Source: Thermoplasmata archaeon
GTDB taxonomy: Archaea > Thermoplasmatota > Thermoplasmata > Thermoplasmatales > Thermoplasmataceae
Length of the DNA stretch: 64,000 bases
Assembly (NCBI GenBank): GCA_021797355.1
Contig: JAJZZX010000002.1
Span: 186,001 to 250,000 of the forward strand
Reading direction: 5' to 3'
Shown here: piece by piece, positions 1 to 7,636 of the stretch
Layout: each line of letters opens with the position of its first letter
Numbering within the stretch: the stretch's first letter is position 1
Notes under the pieces: generated by a model
Databases searched by the model: none
The model's input: the letters and a program-made list of their open reading frames with translations, nothing else
What the model was told of the DNA's origin: nothing
Program-made: the position numbers and the translations under genes

Positions 1-1029
1 ATTACTATCTTTGAGAGGACGCCTAAAAGTTACCGAGAACTACCTGTGAAATACTGCGAGCCGGGAACAGTCTACAGGTATGAGAAATCAGGAGAGGTAG
101 GAGGCCTGACAAGGCCAAGGATGTTCACAATAGACGATGGCCATGCATTCCTCAGGTTCGACCAGATAGTTGATGAAGTCAAGTCCATAATGGAAATGGT
201 AAAGATCACATTTAACAGCATTCTTGGGAATGCTGTCCTTTCCTTCGATCTCAGTGTAATAGACAAGGATCATCCCGAGAATTATTTGATCCTGTATCAC
301 TGCAGGAGTTGTGGCAACGACGTTGAGGCCAGGAAGGCCGCAATGGAGGAGGACCTGGTTTGCCCGAGCTGTGGATCGAGGGACCTTGTCCCTGATTTCT
401 CAACTTGGGACACGGCTACGAACCAACTTAGAGAGGCTCTTGACGAGAACGGCATAAGTTACGTAGAAAATCCTGGGGAAGCAGCATTCTACGGACCCAA
501 GATCGACATCCATGTTAAAGACGCCTTGGGAAGAATGTGGCAGCTATCCACGATCCAGGTTGATTTCTTCATGCCAACGAATTTCGGACTCTACTACATT
601 AACAGTGAGAGCAAGCATGACAGAATAGTGATGATACATCGTGCAATCTTTGGCTCTTATGAGAGGTTCATGGCCATACTCATAGAGCACTTTGCAGGGA
701 AGTTCCCAACATGGCTTTCGCCCATGCAGGCATATATTGTCCCGGTCAGCGAAAAGTTCAACGATTATGCACTGGAAGTTGAAAAGAGCCTTAAAGATAG
801 AGGCATCAGGGCAGTTGCGGACCTAGGGACAGAGACCATGAACAAGAAGATCAAGACAATAAGGCCAATGAGGCCTTCCTACATACTCGTTGTCGGTGAA
901 AGAGAACTGCAGGAAGGTTCTGTTTCAGTTAGAAACAGGTCAGACAGGACGAGAACAATGAAGATCAAGGATTTCATCGCTGCAATGGAAAAGGAGATAA
1001 GTGAATACAGCGTAGATCAGTCTATCTGA
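1..1029 (+). CDS. thrS: Threonyl-tRNA synthetase, C-terminal part (5' end outside window)
   Basis: Charges tRNA-Thr with threonine in the cytoplasm. The open frame runs from base 1, so the N-terminal editing/TGS region and the upstream MNCPGH zinc motif lie outside. Visible: class II motif 2 region (YRYEKSGEVGGLTRPR, then MFTIDDGHAF with the zinc-ligand His), the FYGPKIDIHVKDALGR block, WQLSTIQVDF, MIHRAIFGSYERF with the second zinc His, and a C-terminal anticodon-binding domain starting near SPMQAYIVPVSEK. Between motif 2 and FYGPK there is an inserted Cys4 knuckle (CRSCG ... CPSCG, codons about 101-124) that replaces a short loop in the bacterial enzyme. The GTG at base 46 is internal, not a start. 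The stop directly abuts the stop of the convergent small ORF. Confidence 0.96.
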   Translation: MTIFERTPKSYRELPVKYCEPGTVYRYEKSGEVGGLTRPRMFTIDDGHAFLRFDQIVDEVKSIMEMVKITFNSILGNAVLSFDLSVIDKDHPENYLILYHCRSCGNDVEARKAAMEEDLVCPSCGSRDLVPDFSTWDTATNQLREALDENGISYVENPGEAAFYGPKIDIHVKDALGRMWQLSTIQVDFFMPTNFGLYYINSESKHDRIVMIHRAIFGSYERFMAILIEHFAGKFPTWLSPMQAYIVPVSEKFNDYALEVEKSLKDRGIRAVADLGTETMNKKIKTIRPMRPSYILVVGERELQEGSVSVRNRSDRTRTMKIKDFIAAMEKEISEYSVDQSI

Positions 1030-1185
1030 TCATTTCTTAACGTAGCAGATCGCATATTTGTCACCATCAAAGAAAACATCCCTGTTTGGGTGATCAGACC
1101 GGTATTCCTCCATATAGTTCATGACTTGGTGCAGAGTTAGGCTTGAATCCCTGCCAAACCTGTGAACAATAACGGTACGGGCCAC
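1030..1185 (-). CDS. Small protein of 51 residues, unknown function
   Basis: Not a gene I recognise. On the minus strand a GTG at 1185-1183 opens a 51-codon frame ending at 1030, one base from the thrS stop. The product starts MARTVIVHRFGRDSSLT and ends FFDGDKYAICYVKK: a compact, charged, soluble-looking sequence with a normal amino-acid mix. A TATA-like AATATTTATCTATATC lies about 25-30 nt upstream, which fits a leaderless transcript. A TTG three codons upstream is an alternative start. The support is protein-like composition, a placed promoter and exact packing against thrS; there is no family match I can name. Confidence 0.55.
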   Translation of the reverse strand: MARTVIVHRFGRDSSLTLHQVMNYMEEYRSDHPNRDVFFDGDKYAICYVKK

Positions 1186-1613
1186 CTGGATCAAATTATT
1201 GTGATATAGATAAATATTCTTTTCGTTGGACGAATATGTCTGCCCGGTGTAATTGTGCAGGTCCTTTCTTCAAGGGGCATTATCCCACCACTTTCATGCG
1301 GTCCGCAGTTCCCCATCCGGCACTGCCAGAAGGCTGCGGGTGGGGGCAGAGACATGAAGTTTTGGTAATTCTGTTGGGCTCGTAAGACAATGCACAGGAA
1401 AGGCGGCGGCTATTGCAGGACTCATAAGCACCTATGGTTTAATTAGAGGGCGCACACCTGCAATGTACTCTGGGATCATAACTTAATGAAAGCCAGCTGA
1501 GGTGCGGAATATGGCATTCCGGGATGGACAGGCAATGAAAAGCTGACCGGTTCTATTGCCAGAAATGAACTAGCATTCCAGCAATCGACCATGAATGGAG
1601 GAATGGCGAAAAA
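1186..1613. other. Non-coding gap with a strong hairpin, no supported gene
   Basis: No convincing long frame on either strand. Bases 1311-1345 fold into a compact stem-loop: CCCCATCC pairs with GGGTGGGG (8 pairs, one G-T), followed by GCA/TGC and GCC/GGC inner stems around an AGAA loop. Further right, 1506-1520 is a 5-bp-arm palindrome (GGAAT...ATTCC). The minus strand has a short frame reading through PHPQPSGSAGWGTADRMKVV, which I cannot assign. It could be a structured RNA, or the decayed end of an IS200/IS605-type element whose ends carry hairpins. I see no SRP or RNase P signature. Confidence 0.35.
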
Positions 1614-2672
1614 TCAGGAGGGCTCTGTGGGAGCCACCTGTTTTTCACTCTTATATTTCCTGACTTCCTGGATCAGTGCTGGAACTGCTTTGTATAGATC
1701 ATCTACTATGACGTAGTCGGAATACTTGAAGATCTCAGCATTGGGATCTGTATTTATTGAAAGTATGGTCTCGCTGTTCTTCATTCCCATTATATGCTGT
1801 ATTTTTCCAGATATCCCCACTGCAACATACAGTCTTGGCCTGACAGTCTGCCCAGTCTGGCCGACCTGGTGATCCCTGCTTATCCACCCCATGTCAACTG
1901 CAGGCCTGGATGCACCAACTACACCTCCAAGTTCATCCGCCAGTTCCTGGATAAGCTTGAAACCGTCCGGTTTGCCAAGTCCCATCCCGCCGGAGACAAC
2001 CACCTTAGCTGCAGTCAGATCAACCACATTCTTCTTCCTGTATTCCAGTATTTCTTTCTTCAATATTGCTTTATCAGGGCTGATCTCCCTTATTCTAATC
2101 TCTCCCTTTGCCGACTTAACCTTCTCCGGTACTGGAAAAATGCCTGGCCTTGCGGTAGCCATTTGTGGCCTGTGCCTCTTGCAAAGTATCTCTGCAAGCA
2201 TGCTTTCCCCATATGTCGGCCTGTTGGCAAGCAGGATCCTGGTGTCCTGCTCAACATCTATCTCTGTGCAGTCCGCAGTGACGCCCGCCTCGCATCTGAC
2301 TGCAATCCTCGAAGCCAGATCCCTTCCATTCCTCGTGGCTGGTATAAGGAATATGTTTGGCTTCTCTTCCTTGACGAAGTCAGCGATGATATGGGAATAC
2401 GGGAGGGTCCTGTATGTCGCTAGAGCTGGAGATTCGGCGCCAAGAACAACATCACAACCATAGGAAACTGCTTCCTTGGCCTGATCCCTAATATTGCCTC
2501 CGAGAAGTATGCAGTATAGCTTTTCATTAACCTTTTCAGCTATCTTCTTTCCTACTCCAATCATTTCAAGAGCTGGCCTGAGGAGCCTGTCATCCCGGGT
2601 CTCAAGATATACAAAAACGTTCTTGTATTCCTCGGGCTTTGACGCTGGAGTTGCTGGTTTTATCCCTGCCAT
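1614..2672 (-). CDS. fixB: Electron transfer flavoprotein alpha subunit (FixB/EtfA)
   Basis: Alpha subunit of an ETF heterodimer, carrying the FAD that passes electrons to the FixC/FixX dehydrogenase. 352 residues, a normal length. The C-terminal FAD domain is clear: VVSGGMGLGKPDGFKL, VGASRPAVDMGW, QVGQTGQTVRPRLYVA and SGKIQHIMGM, followed by the usual NTDPNAEIFKYSDY adenine-side segment. The start is ATG at 2672 behind GGTGGATTCATA, overlapping the FixA stop (TAATG). It is the last gene of fixC-fixX-fixA-fixB. The N-terminus carries a short Pro/Lys-rich extension before the Rossmann-like domain. Confidence 0.95.
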   Translation of the reverse strand: MAGIKPATPASKPEEYKNVFVYLETRDDRLLRPALEMIGVGKKIAEKVNEKLYCILLGGNIRDQAKEAVSYGCDVVLGAESPALATYRTLPYSHIIADFVKEEKPNIFLIPATRNGRDLASRIAVRCEAGVTADCTEIDVEQDTRILLANRPTYGESMLAEILCKRHRPQMATARPGIFPVPEKVKSAKGEIRIREISPDKAILKKEILEYRKKNVVDLTAAKVVVSGGMGLGKPDGFKLIQELADELGGVVGASRPAVDMGWISRDHQVGQTGQTVRPRLYVAVGISGKIQHIMGMKNSETILSINTDPNAEIFKYSDYVIVDDLYKAVPALIQEVRKYKSEKQVAPTEPS

Positions 2673-3472
2673 TATGAATCCACCTCCAGTTTCAGCACAT
2701 TCTTCTCATAGAGCTCCTTGACGAGATCCCCTACGGCAGAAAGTTCAATCTTCTTCGCAGCCCTCTCCCTCTCCTTTATTGGCCGCATCCGCCTCACTAT
2801 GGTTGGAGATCCCCTCACTCCAACCCATTCCGGCTGGAGTCCTATCCTGTCATGATCCCAGACTTCGAATCCCTTCCTTATGGCATCAATCTTCCTTCTG
2901 AGTGTCTGCCTCCTGGGAACATTGGAGTTTAACAGCACTGTAACAAGGACCGGTGTCGGAACCTTCACAACCTCTGTCCCATCTTCAAGCTCCCGTTCGG
3001 CAATGACATATCCGTCCTTATACTCGACTTTGCTGGTATAAGTCACCTGGTCTATGTCCAGGAACTCTGCCACTCCGGGACCTACATGCCCAGTGCTGGA
3101 ATCTGAAGTCTCCTCTCCTGCAATTATTATGTCGAATTTGCCAATCTTTGAGATTGTAGCTGCAAGGGTCAGTCCCGTGGGGTAAGTATCGGCGCCCCCA
3201 AAGAATCTGTCTGATGCCAGAATTGCCCTGTCCGCTCCTCTGGCCAGGCACTCAATCATTGTGGTTTCTGCCTGGGGCGGCCCCATTGAAACCACCGTGA
3301 CATTGGCCCCCACACTATCCTTAAGCCTTAGGGCAGCCTCGAGTGCGTTCTCATCAGCCCTGTTTGTGACATTCCTCGTGAGGCTCCTGTTAAGATTCAT
3401 GGTAACCGGATCGATTACAACTTCCTGGCTGTCAGGCACCTGTTTTACCATAACGATTATTTCCAGAACCAC
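2672..3472 (-). CDS. fixA: Electron transfer flavoprotein beta subunit (FixA/EtfB)
   Basis: Beta subunit of the ETF pair. 266 residues with the EtfB/FixA N-terminus (VMVKQVPDSQEVVIDP), the NRADENALEAALRLKD region, the GADRAILASDRFFGGADTYP segment and the DIIIAGEETSDSSTGHVGPG nucleotide-binding loop. In FixA-type subunits this site holds FAD rather than AMP and takes electrons from NADH. The start is GTG at 3472, spaced two bases after GGTGATC, the complement of the 16S 3' tail. It lies between fixX and fixB and is translationally coupled to fixB. FixA-type grouping (rather than classical EtfB) is inferred from the linked fixX and fixC. Confidence 0.94.
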   Translation of the reverse strand: MVLEIIVMVKQVPDSQEVVIDPVTMNLNRSLTRNVTNRADENALEAALRLKDSVGANVTVVSMGPPQAETTMIECLARGADRAILASDRFFGGADTYPTGLTLAATISKIGKFDIIIAGEETSDSSTGHVGPGVAEFLDIDQVTYTSKVEYKDGYVIAERELEDGTEVVKVPTPVLVTVLLNSNVPRRQTLRRKIDAIRKGFEVWDHDRIGLQPEWVGVRGSPTIVRRMRPIKERERAAKKIELSAVGDLVKELYEKNVLKLEVDS

Positions 3473-3476
3473 TTGA

Positions 3477-3749
3477 TCACCCGAACTTGTATTTTATCCC
3501 ATGGCCGTCCTTGGGATTGGTCCATTTCACGCTTCCATGCGAGCAGGCTACGTCACACGTTCCACATTCCACACAGTCCTCGTACTTGAAGTTGAGTTTT
3601 CCCTCAATTAAGGTGTAGCATTTTGCAGGGCAGGCAAATGTGCAAAAATGGTCTGGGCAAGTCTCGCATATGCTCGGGTTTACTGTTATGTGTGCATACT
3701 CTGGATCTGTCTTGTAATTCAAAAGTGCCAGCTTTTCTTCTATTTCCAT
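3477..3749 (-). CDS. fixX: FixX-type ferredoxin-like protein
   Basis: Small iron-sulfur partner of FixC, corresponding to the ferredoxin domain fused to eukaryotic ETF:quinone oxidoreductase. 90 residues with two cysteine groups: CETCPDHFCTFACPAKC (about residues 28-44) and CVECGTCDVACSHGS (about 59-73). That is enough ligands for one or two [4Fe-4S] clusters. ATG at 3749 follows the FixC TAA with no gap, and GAGGAGG at the end of fixC serves as ribosome-binding site. It presumably transfers electrons between FixC flavin and quinone or another acceptor at the membrane. Confidence 0.94.
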   Translation of the reverse strand: MEIEEKLALLNYKTDPEYAHITVNPSICETCPDHFCTFACPAKCYTLIEGKLNFKYEDCVECGTCDVACSHGSVKWTNPKDGHGIKYKFG

Positions 3750-5042
3750 TTACATCCTCCTCATAAGTCTGTATCCCTGTATCATCATATCTTTGCTTGA
3801 AACACCCGTGGAAGACATGCTTTTGAGCAGGATCTGGCTCAGGTGCTTCTTTGGCGCTCCCGTTTCGTAAAGCATATTCTGGAGTGACGTCTCCAGAAGT
3901 GCAGGTATAGTCCTGTGGACAAGGCCGCTCCAAACAACGGAATTTATTCCCCGGAAATTCTTCTTGTCAAGAATTGCCGGTGAAACTTCCAGCTTCTTCC
4001 AGTATCGTGAAAGTGAAACTTCACTGAAATCATTGTCCTTCTTAGCCTCTATGGCACTCTCGCCTGCAAGGATTCCGGAACTGATGGCATAGTTCATCCC
4101 CTGAAGGATCATTCCGTTGCTGAACGAGAAGCCTGCCGTGTCTCCAACCATCATGTATCCATTACCATATGGCTTTGGAAGGCTTTCGTATCCGCCCTCA
4201 TAGACAAAATGGGCACTGTACTCCTGAAGTTGCCCGCCTTCCAGGAAAGGAGCAATATAGGGGTGCTGAACGAACTGCTCCATTATGTCAAAAGAATGCG
4301 TCTTGCCATCCTTTCTGAGGGTTTCCAGATTTATGACAACTCCCACCGATATGGTATCCTTGTTGGTATACAGAAAACCTCCTGCGAATACATTATTTGG
4401 GAGGAAGCTGATGACATACTCGCCAGCGAATCCAGCATTTCCTCTTAGGTTAAACCTGTCGTTTATGACATTCTCAGGGAGCTTGTAGACCTGCTTCACG
4501 CCGACTGCAACGGTCTTGTCGTTAGGCTTTTCACGCAGGCCAGCGGATATTGCTACTCGCGGATTTGGTCCCTCGGCAAGGATAACCACATCAGAGGTGA
4601 TCGTCTCGCCCTCGTTGATCACACCTACAACCTTCCCATCTTTCATTGCCAGGCTATCCACTGTAACTCCGGTGACAAGCATTGCTCCGGCCTGCTGTGC
4701 TTTCCTGGCCAGGTAGCCATCAAGCCTTGTGCGCAACACAGAATAACCTGTCTTATCCTGCTGGAATTTCTTTGTCTTGAAATCGATTGCTATCTCGGAA
4801 TCGTGGGTCAGGAATGATGTTACCTTCCTCTCAACGTATCTTTCCAGGGGCGCACTCTTCTCCCAGTCAGGTATGATCGAAGAGAGATCTTTTCCCCAGA
4901 GTATGCCGCCTGAGACGTTCTTGCTTCCAGGCGGGTCTCCTCTTTCAACAAGAAGAACGTTAAGGCCTCCTGAGGCCATTTTAATGGCAGACGATGAACC
5001 GGCAGGCCCTGCCCCTACAACGATGGCATCAAATTCACTCAT
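3750..5042 (-). CDS. fixC: FixC / ETF-quinone oxidoreductase flavoprotein
   Basis: Flavoprotein dehydrogenase that takes electrons from the FixAB flavoprotein, usually towards the quinone pool. FAD-binding Rossmann start (FDAIVVGAGPAGSSSAIKMA), the GSKNVSGGILWGKDL signature, and the second FAD motif GYMMVGDTAGFSFSNGM followed by ILQGMNYAISSG. About 430 residues, normal for FixC without the fused ferredoxin. The ORF can be opened three codons earlier at a TTG (5051). I prefer ATG 5042 because a TATA-like GCATTATTAGG lies about 28 nt upstream, which suits a leaderless first gene. It heads fixCXAB and is divergent from the DNA glycosylase gene. Confidence 0.95.
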   Translation of the reverse strand: MSEFDAIVVGAGPAGSSSAIKMASGGLNVLLVERGDPPGSKNVSGGILWGKDLSSIIPDWEKSAPLERYVERKVTSFLTHDSEIAIDFKTKKFQQDKTGYSVLRTRLDGYLARKAQQAGAMLVTGVTVDSLAMKDGKVVGVINEGETITSDVVILAEGPNPRVAISAGLREKPNDKTVAVGVKQVYKLPENVINDRFNLRGNAGFAGEYVISFLPNNVFAGGFLYTNKDTISVGVVINLETLRKDGKTHSFDIMEQFVQHPYIAPFLEGGQLQEYSAHFVYEGGYESLPKPYGNGYMMVGDTAGFSFSNGMILQGMNYAISSGILAGESAIEAKKDNDFSEVSLSRYWKKLEVSPAILDKKNFRGINSVVWSGLVHRTIPALLETSLQNMLYETGAPKKHLSQILLKSMSSTGVSSKDMMIQGYRLMRRM

Positions 5043-5193
5043 TGCATCCAAATCGGAAATCGCCTAATAATGCTTTTCCAATATGGAATATGTCATATCT
5101 CAATTGAGATACCAGCTGACGAATTTCGACAAAATACCCATTAGGTTTAAGACTACCTTTCTATGGCGTATAATATTGCTAACTGTCAGAGAA

Positions 5194-5841
5194 ATGGACA
5201 AACGTCTTTACGAGAGGTATGGCAACACCAGGTGGTGGCCCGCGGAAACTAGGGATGAAGTTGTAATTGGCACAATCCTGACGCAGAACACGTCATGGTC
5301 CAACGTAGAGAAAGCCATAGATCAATTGAGGCTTGCTGGGTGCCTCTCGCTGAAATGTATTTGCACCCTTGAATCCGGAAAACTGGAAACCCTGATCAGG
5401 AGTGCAGGGTTCTTCAGACAGAAGGCTGAGAGGCTCAGGAATCTGTCTTGTTCCATTGTCAGCAGGTACGGAGGCCTGGAAAAAATGATAACGGAACCGA
5501 GGGAAGAGGTGGAGAAATTCCTCTCATCGCAGAAGGGCGTAGGGAGAGAAACGCTCGACTCGATCCTGCTTTATGCCCTAGATTTCCCGGAGTTTGTCGT
5601 GGATAAATATACACTCCGGATATTCAGCAGAACCGGAATTGAGCAGGAACCGACAATTGAGTCTGTAAAGGAGGCGGTGGCGTCAAGTGGCATACGCGAT
5701 CCAGATGCACTAAAAAATCTCCACGGAATGATTGTCTATCTGGGCAAGGATCATTGCCGTACAAAACCGAAATGCTCAGGATGCCCTCTGCTCGAAAACT
5801 GCCAGTATGGCCATAGCTTAAATGAAAGATCAGCTGAGTGA
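5194..5841 (+). CDS. Endonuclease III-family DNA glycosylase, MagIII-like
   Basis: Base-excision repair glycosylase of the helix-hairpin-helix GPD family. Domain order is normal: ILTQNTSWSNVEKAI near the N-terminus, the HhH SQKGVGRETLDSILLYAL, VVDKYTLRIF with the catalytic Asp, and a C-terminal Cys cluster CRTKPKCSGCPLLENC. The catalytic Lys of bifunctional Endo III (GVGRKT) is Glu here (GVGRET). That is the pattern of monofunctional 3-methyladenine glycosylase MagIII, so lyase activity is unlikely. The cluster spacing is C-x5-C-x2-C-x5-C, one residue shorter than E. coli Nth. I place the start at ATG 5194, about 22 nt after TATAATATTG; the frame is open to 5083. The 3' end overlaps aif2g by 12 bases, convergently. 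Confidence 0.87.
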   Translation: MDKRLYERYGNTRWWPAETRDEVVIGTILTQNTSWSNVEKAIDQLRLAGCLSLKCICTLESGKLETLIRSAGFFRQKAERLRNLSCSIVSRYGGLEKMITEPREEVEKFLSSQKGVGRETLDSILLYALDFPEFVVDKYTLRIFSRTGIEQEPTIESVKEAVASSGIRDPDALKNLHGMIVYLGKDHCRTKPKCSGCPLLENCQYGHSLNERSAE

Positions 5842-7059
5842 TATGATGTTGCCGTAACCTATAAGGCGCCAGCGGTTTGATATCCTTCTTCCAAGGGCCA
5901 CCCTTTCTCCCTCATATGCCGCGACTGGATATTTAAGGGCTATTTCTATCTTGGAATCCTTTGCACCAGTAACAGAACCTACTGTATTTGCCGTTCCCAC
6001 GGTCAGCATTAGGTTCTCCTTGGACCTTATGGGATCAACCTTTTGCTCCTCCTGAAATCCCACAACCCTCTTTAACAGGTATGAATCAAGTACCATTCCG
6101 AACACCACAGGAGGTACGTGCCCTGTTCTGCCAACAACCCTTCCAGTGAAGGAGTCTCCCTTGGTAAGGAATGGATCAAGCTTTGTTCCCACTGCCGCCA
6201 AGCCACCAGGTTTTATGCTTTCATAAGAGTTCTTTCCCGCCATCAGAGTGGTTATCATTGTGGTCACATTTTCCCACACCTGGCGCCCCCCTCTGCTCAT
6301 CTGGATTCCAGGGACAATCTCTATCTCATCTCCTACAGATAGCCTCCCCTGGACGAGCGATCCGCCGAGCACCCCTCCCTTGAGGTCTGCAGGCTTCGTC
6401 CCTGGCTTGTTGACATCAAATGATCTTGCCACATACATCCTGGGATCGTCTGTCTCAGAAAACTTGGGATCAGGTATGTATTCAACTATTGCCTTGAGGA
6501 GGACATCAATATTTGTGTTATGGTAGGCGCTGACAGGAATGACGGGGGCACTTTCGGCAACACTCCCGCGAAGAAAATTCTTAATCTCGCGGTAACTTTC
6601 CACGGCCCTCTCCTTTGTAACAAGGTCTATCTTGTTCTGCACCACAATTATGTTTTTAATCCCCATGATGTCCAGGGCCGTCAGGTGCTCCCGTGTCTGG
6701 GGCTGAGGGCATTTTTCGTTGGCTGCAATGACAAGAAGCGCCCCATTCATTATTGAGGATCCTGAAAGCATGGTGGCCATCAGTGTTTCATGGCCGGGGG
6801 CGTCAACAAATGATATTACCTTGACGAGCTTTGCATCGCTGCATGAAGGCTCCCTAGTGTAGTAGATCTCCCCATTCTCATTGGAACAAGTGTATACAGG
6901 CGTATCCGCATATCCAAGCTTGATTGATATTCCTCTCTTAATCTCCTCTGAGTGGATGTCGGTCTTGATACCGGTGAGTGCCCTTGTCAGAGTGCTTTTT
7001 CCATGGTCAACATGGCCTACCATTCCAATGTTGACTGATGGTTGCGGAAGAGACGCCAT
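5830..7059 (-). CDS. eif2g: Translation initiation factor aIF2, gamma subunit
   Basis: GTPase subunit of aIF2, which brings Met-tRNAi to the small ribosomal subunit. G motifs: GMVGHVDHGKSTLTRALTG (P-loop), FVDAPGHE (G3), VQNKIDLV (G4), then beta-barrel domains II and III. About 409 residues from ATG 7059, which sits behind AAGGAGTGAA at the end of rps6e; the longer frame to 7143 overlaps rps6e and is not needed. The zinc-knuckle region between switch I and G3 has only two cysteines (YTC ... PSC) where most archaeal homologues have four. Partner alpha is at 39445; beta is not in the window. Confidence 0.95.
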   Translation of the reverse strand: MASLPQPSVNIGMVGHVDHGKSTLTRALTGIKTDIHSEEIKRGISIKLGYADTPVYTCSNENGEIYYTREPSCSDAKLVKVISFVDAPGHETLMATMLSGSSIMNGALLVIAANEKCPQPQTREHLTALDIMGIKNIIVVQNKIDLVTKERAVESYREIKNFLRGSVAESAPVIPVSAYHNTNIDVLLKAIVEYIPDPKFSETDDPRMYVARSFDVNKPGTKPADLKGGVLGGSLVQGRLSVGDEIEIVPGIQMSRGGRQVWENVTTMITTLMAGKNSYESIKPGGLAAVGTKLDPFLTKGDSFTGRVVGRTGHVPPVVFGMVLDSYLLKRVVGFQEEQKVDPIRSKENLMLTVGTANTVGSVTGAKDSKIEIALKYPVAAYEGERVALGRRISNRWRLIGYGNIISLS

Positions 7060-7060
7060 T

Positions 7061-7453
7061 TCACTCCTTCTTGCCTGACGATTCAGATCCCCCATCAAGA
7101 GGATTTGGCCCGTATTGTACAATCTTAAGGTTAAGCTGGGCAATGTCGGGTCCTATTATTCCTCCCCTGAAGGTCACCCTTTTCCTGTAGCCATTCTTGG
7201 CCCTCTTGCCAAGGCTGTATGTTCTAAGGATTCTTTTTTTCCCCGAGATGTGCAAGTCGTGCTTCATGGGGAACCCATCATTTGTGCTGCCACCGGTAAT
7301 TTTGAGGCGGTAGCCAGGAAGTTCAAAGAAGACGCCATCAACCTCATCACCAATCTTCCTTCCGGTCAGTGAACTTATGTTCTCAGGGCTGACCTCTTTC
7401 TTGTATGTTTTGCCTGTTTTTGAATCAGCTATTATCGCAACCGAGTTTGCCAT
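7061..7453 (-). CDS. rps6e: Ribosomal protein S6e
   Basis: Small-subunit ribosomal protein, 130 residues, the usual archaeal length. Signature segments: GRKIGDEVDGVFFELPGYRLKITGGSTNDGFPMKHDL and then the basic KRAKNGYRKRVTFRGGIIGPD region. ATG at 7453 follows AGAGGTAGAA. First gene of an rps6e-aif2g operon, a gene order found in many archaea. The last codons supply the ribosome-binding site for aif2g. The upstream 180-base gap to the formate dehydrogenase gene presumably holds its promoter (a TATGCATATC-like element). Confidence 0.95.
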   Translation of the reverse strand: MANSVAIIADSKTGKTYKKEVSPENISSLTGRKIGDEVDGVFFELPGYRLKITGGSTNDGFPMKHDLHISGKKRILRTYSLGKRAKNGYRKRVTFRGGIIGPDIAQLNLKIVQYGPNPLDGGSESSGKKE

Positions 7454-7636
7454 TTTCTACCTCTCTTGATATTCCATCTGATATGCATACCGCAGAACCA
7501 TGGTTCTGGTGCAGGCGCAAAGACTTGCGCAGTTAGCTTGGATGCCAAGACCGTTAATATATTTTCCTGAACCTTCTAATCGTATAGCACATTCTTTGCG
7601 ACACCTAGCTCAGGTGGACGAATCAAGCCAATTAAT

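Noticed and set aside
58-150. Apparent loss of a catalytic zinc cysteine in ThrRS (GTVYRYE against GSCHRNE of E. coli)
   Set aside because: Counting residues back from the zinc His in FTIDDGHAF places the zinc Cys in the MNCPGH motif, which lies just before base 1. The substitution seen is not at the zinc ligand.
1186-1613. SRP RNA or RNase P RNA gene
   Set aside because: Neither strand shows the SRP helix-8 core nor the RNase P GAGGAAAGTC and ACAGA-type conserved regions; only hairpins are visible.
1794-2463. Long plus-strand frames antisense to fixB
   Set aside because: Shadow frames of a strongly supported gene; their residues have no family-like pattern and no promoter or ribosome-binding site.
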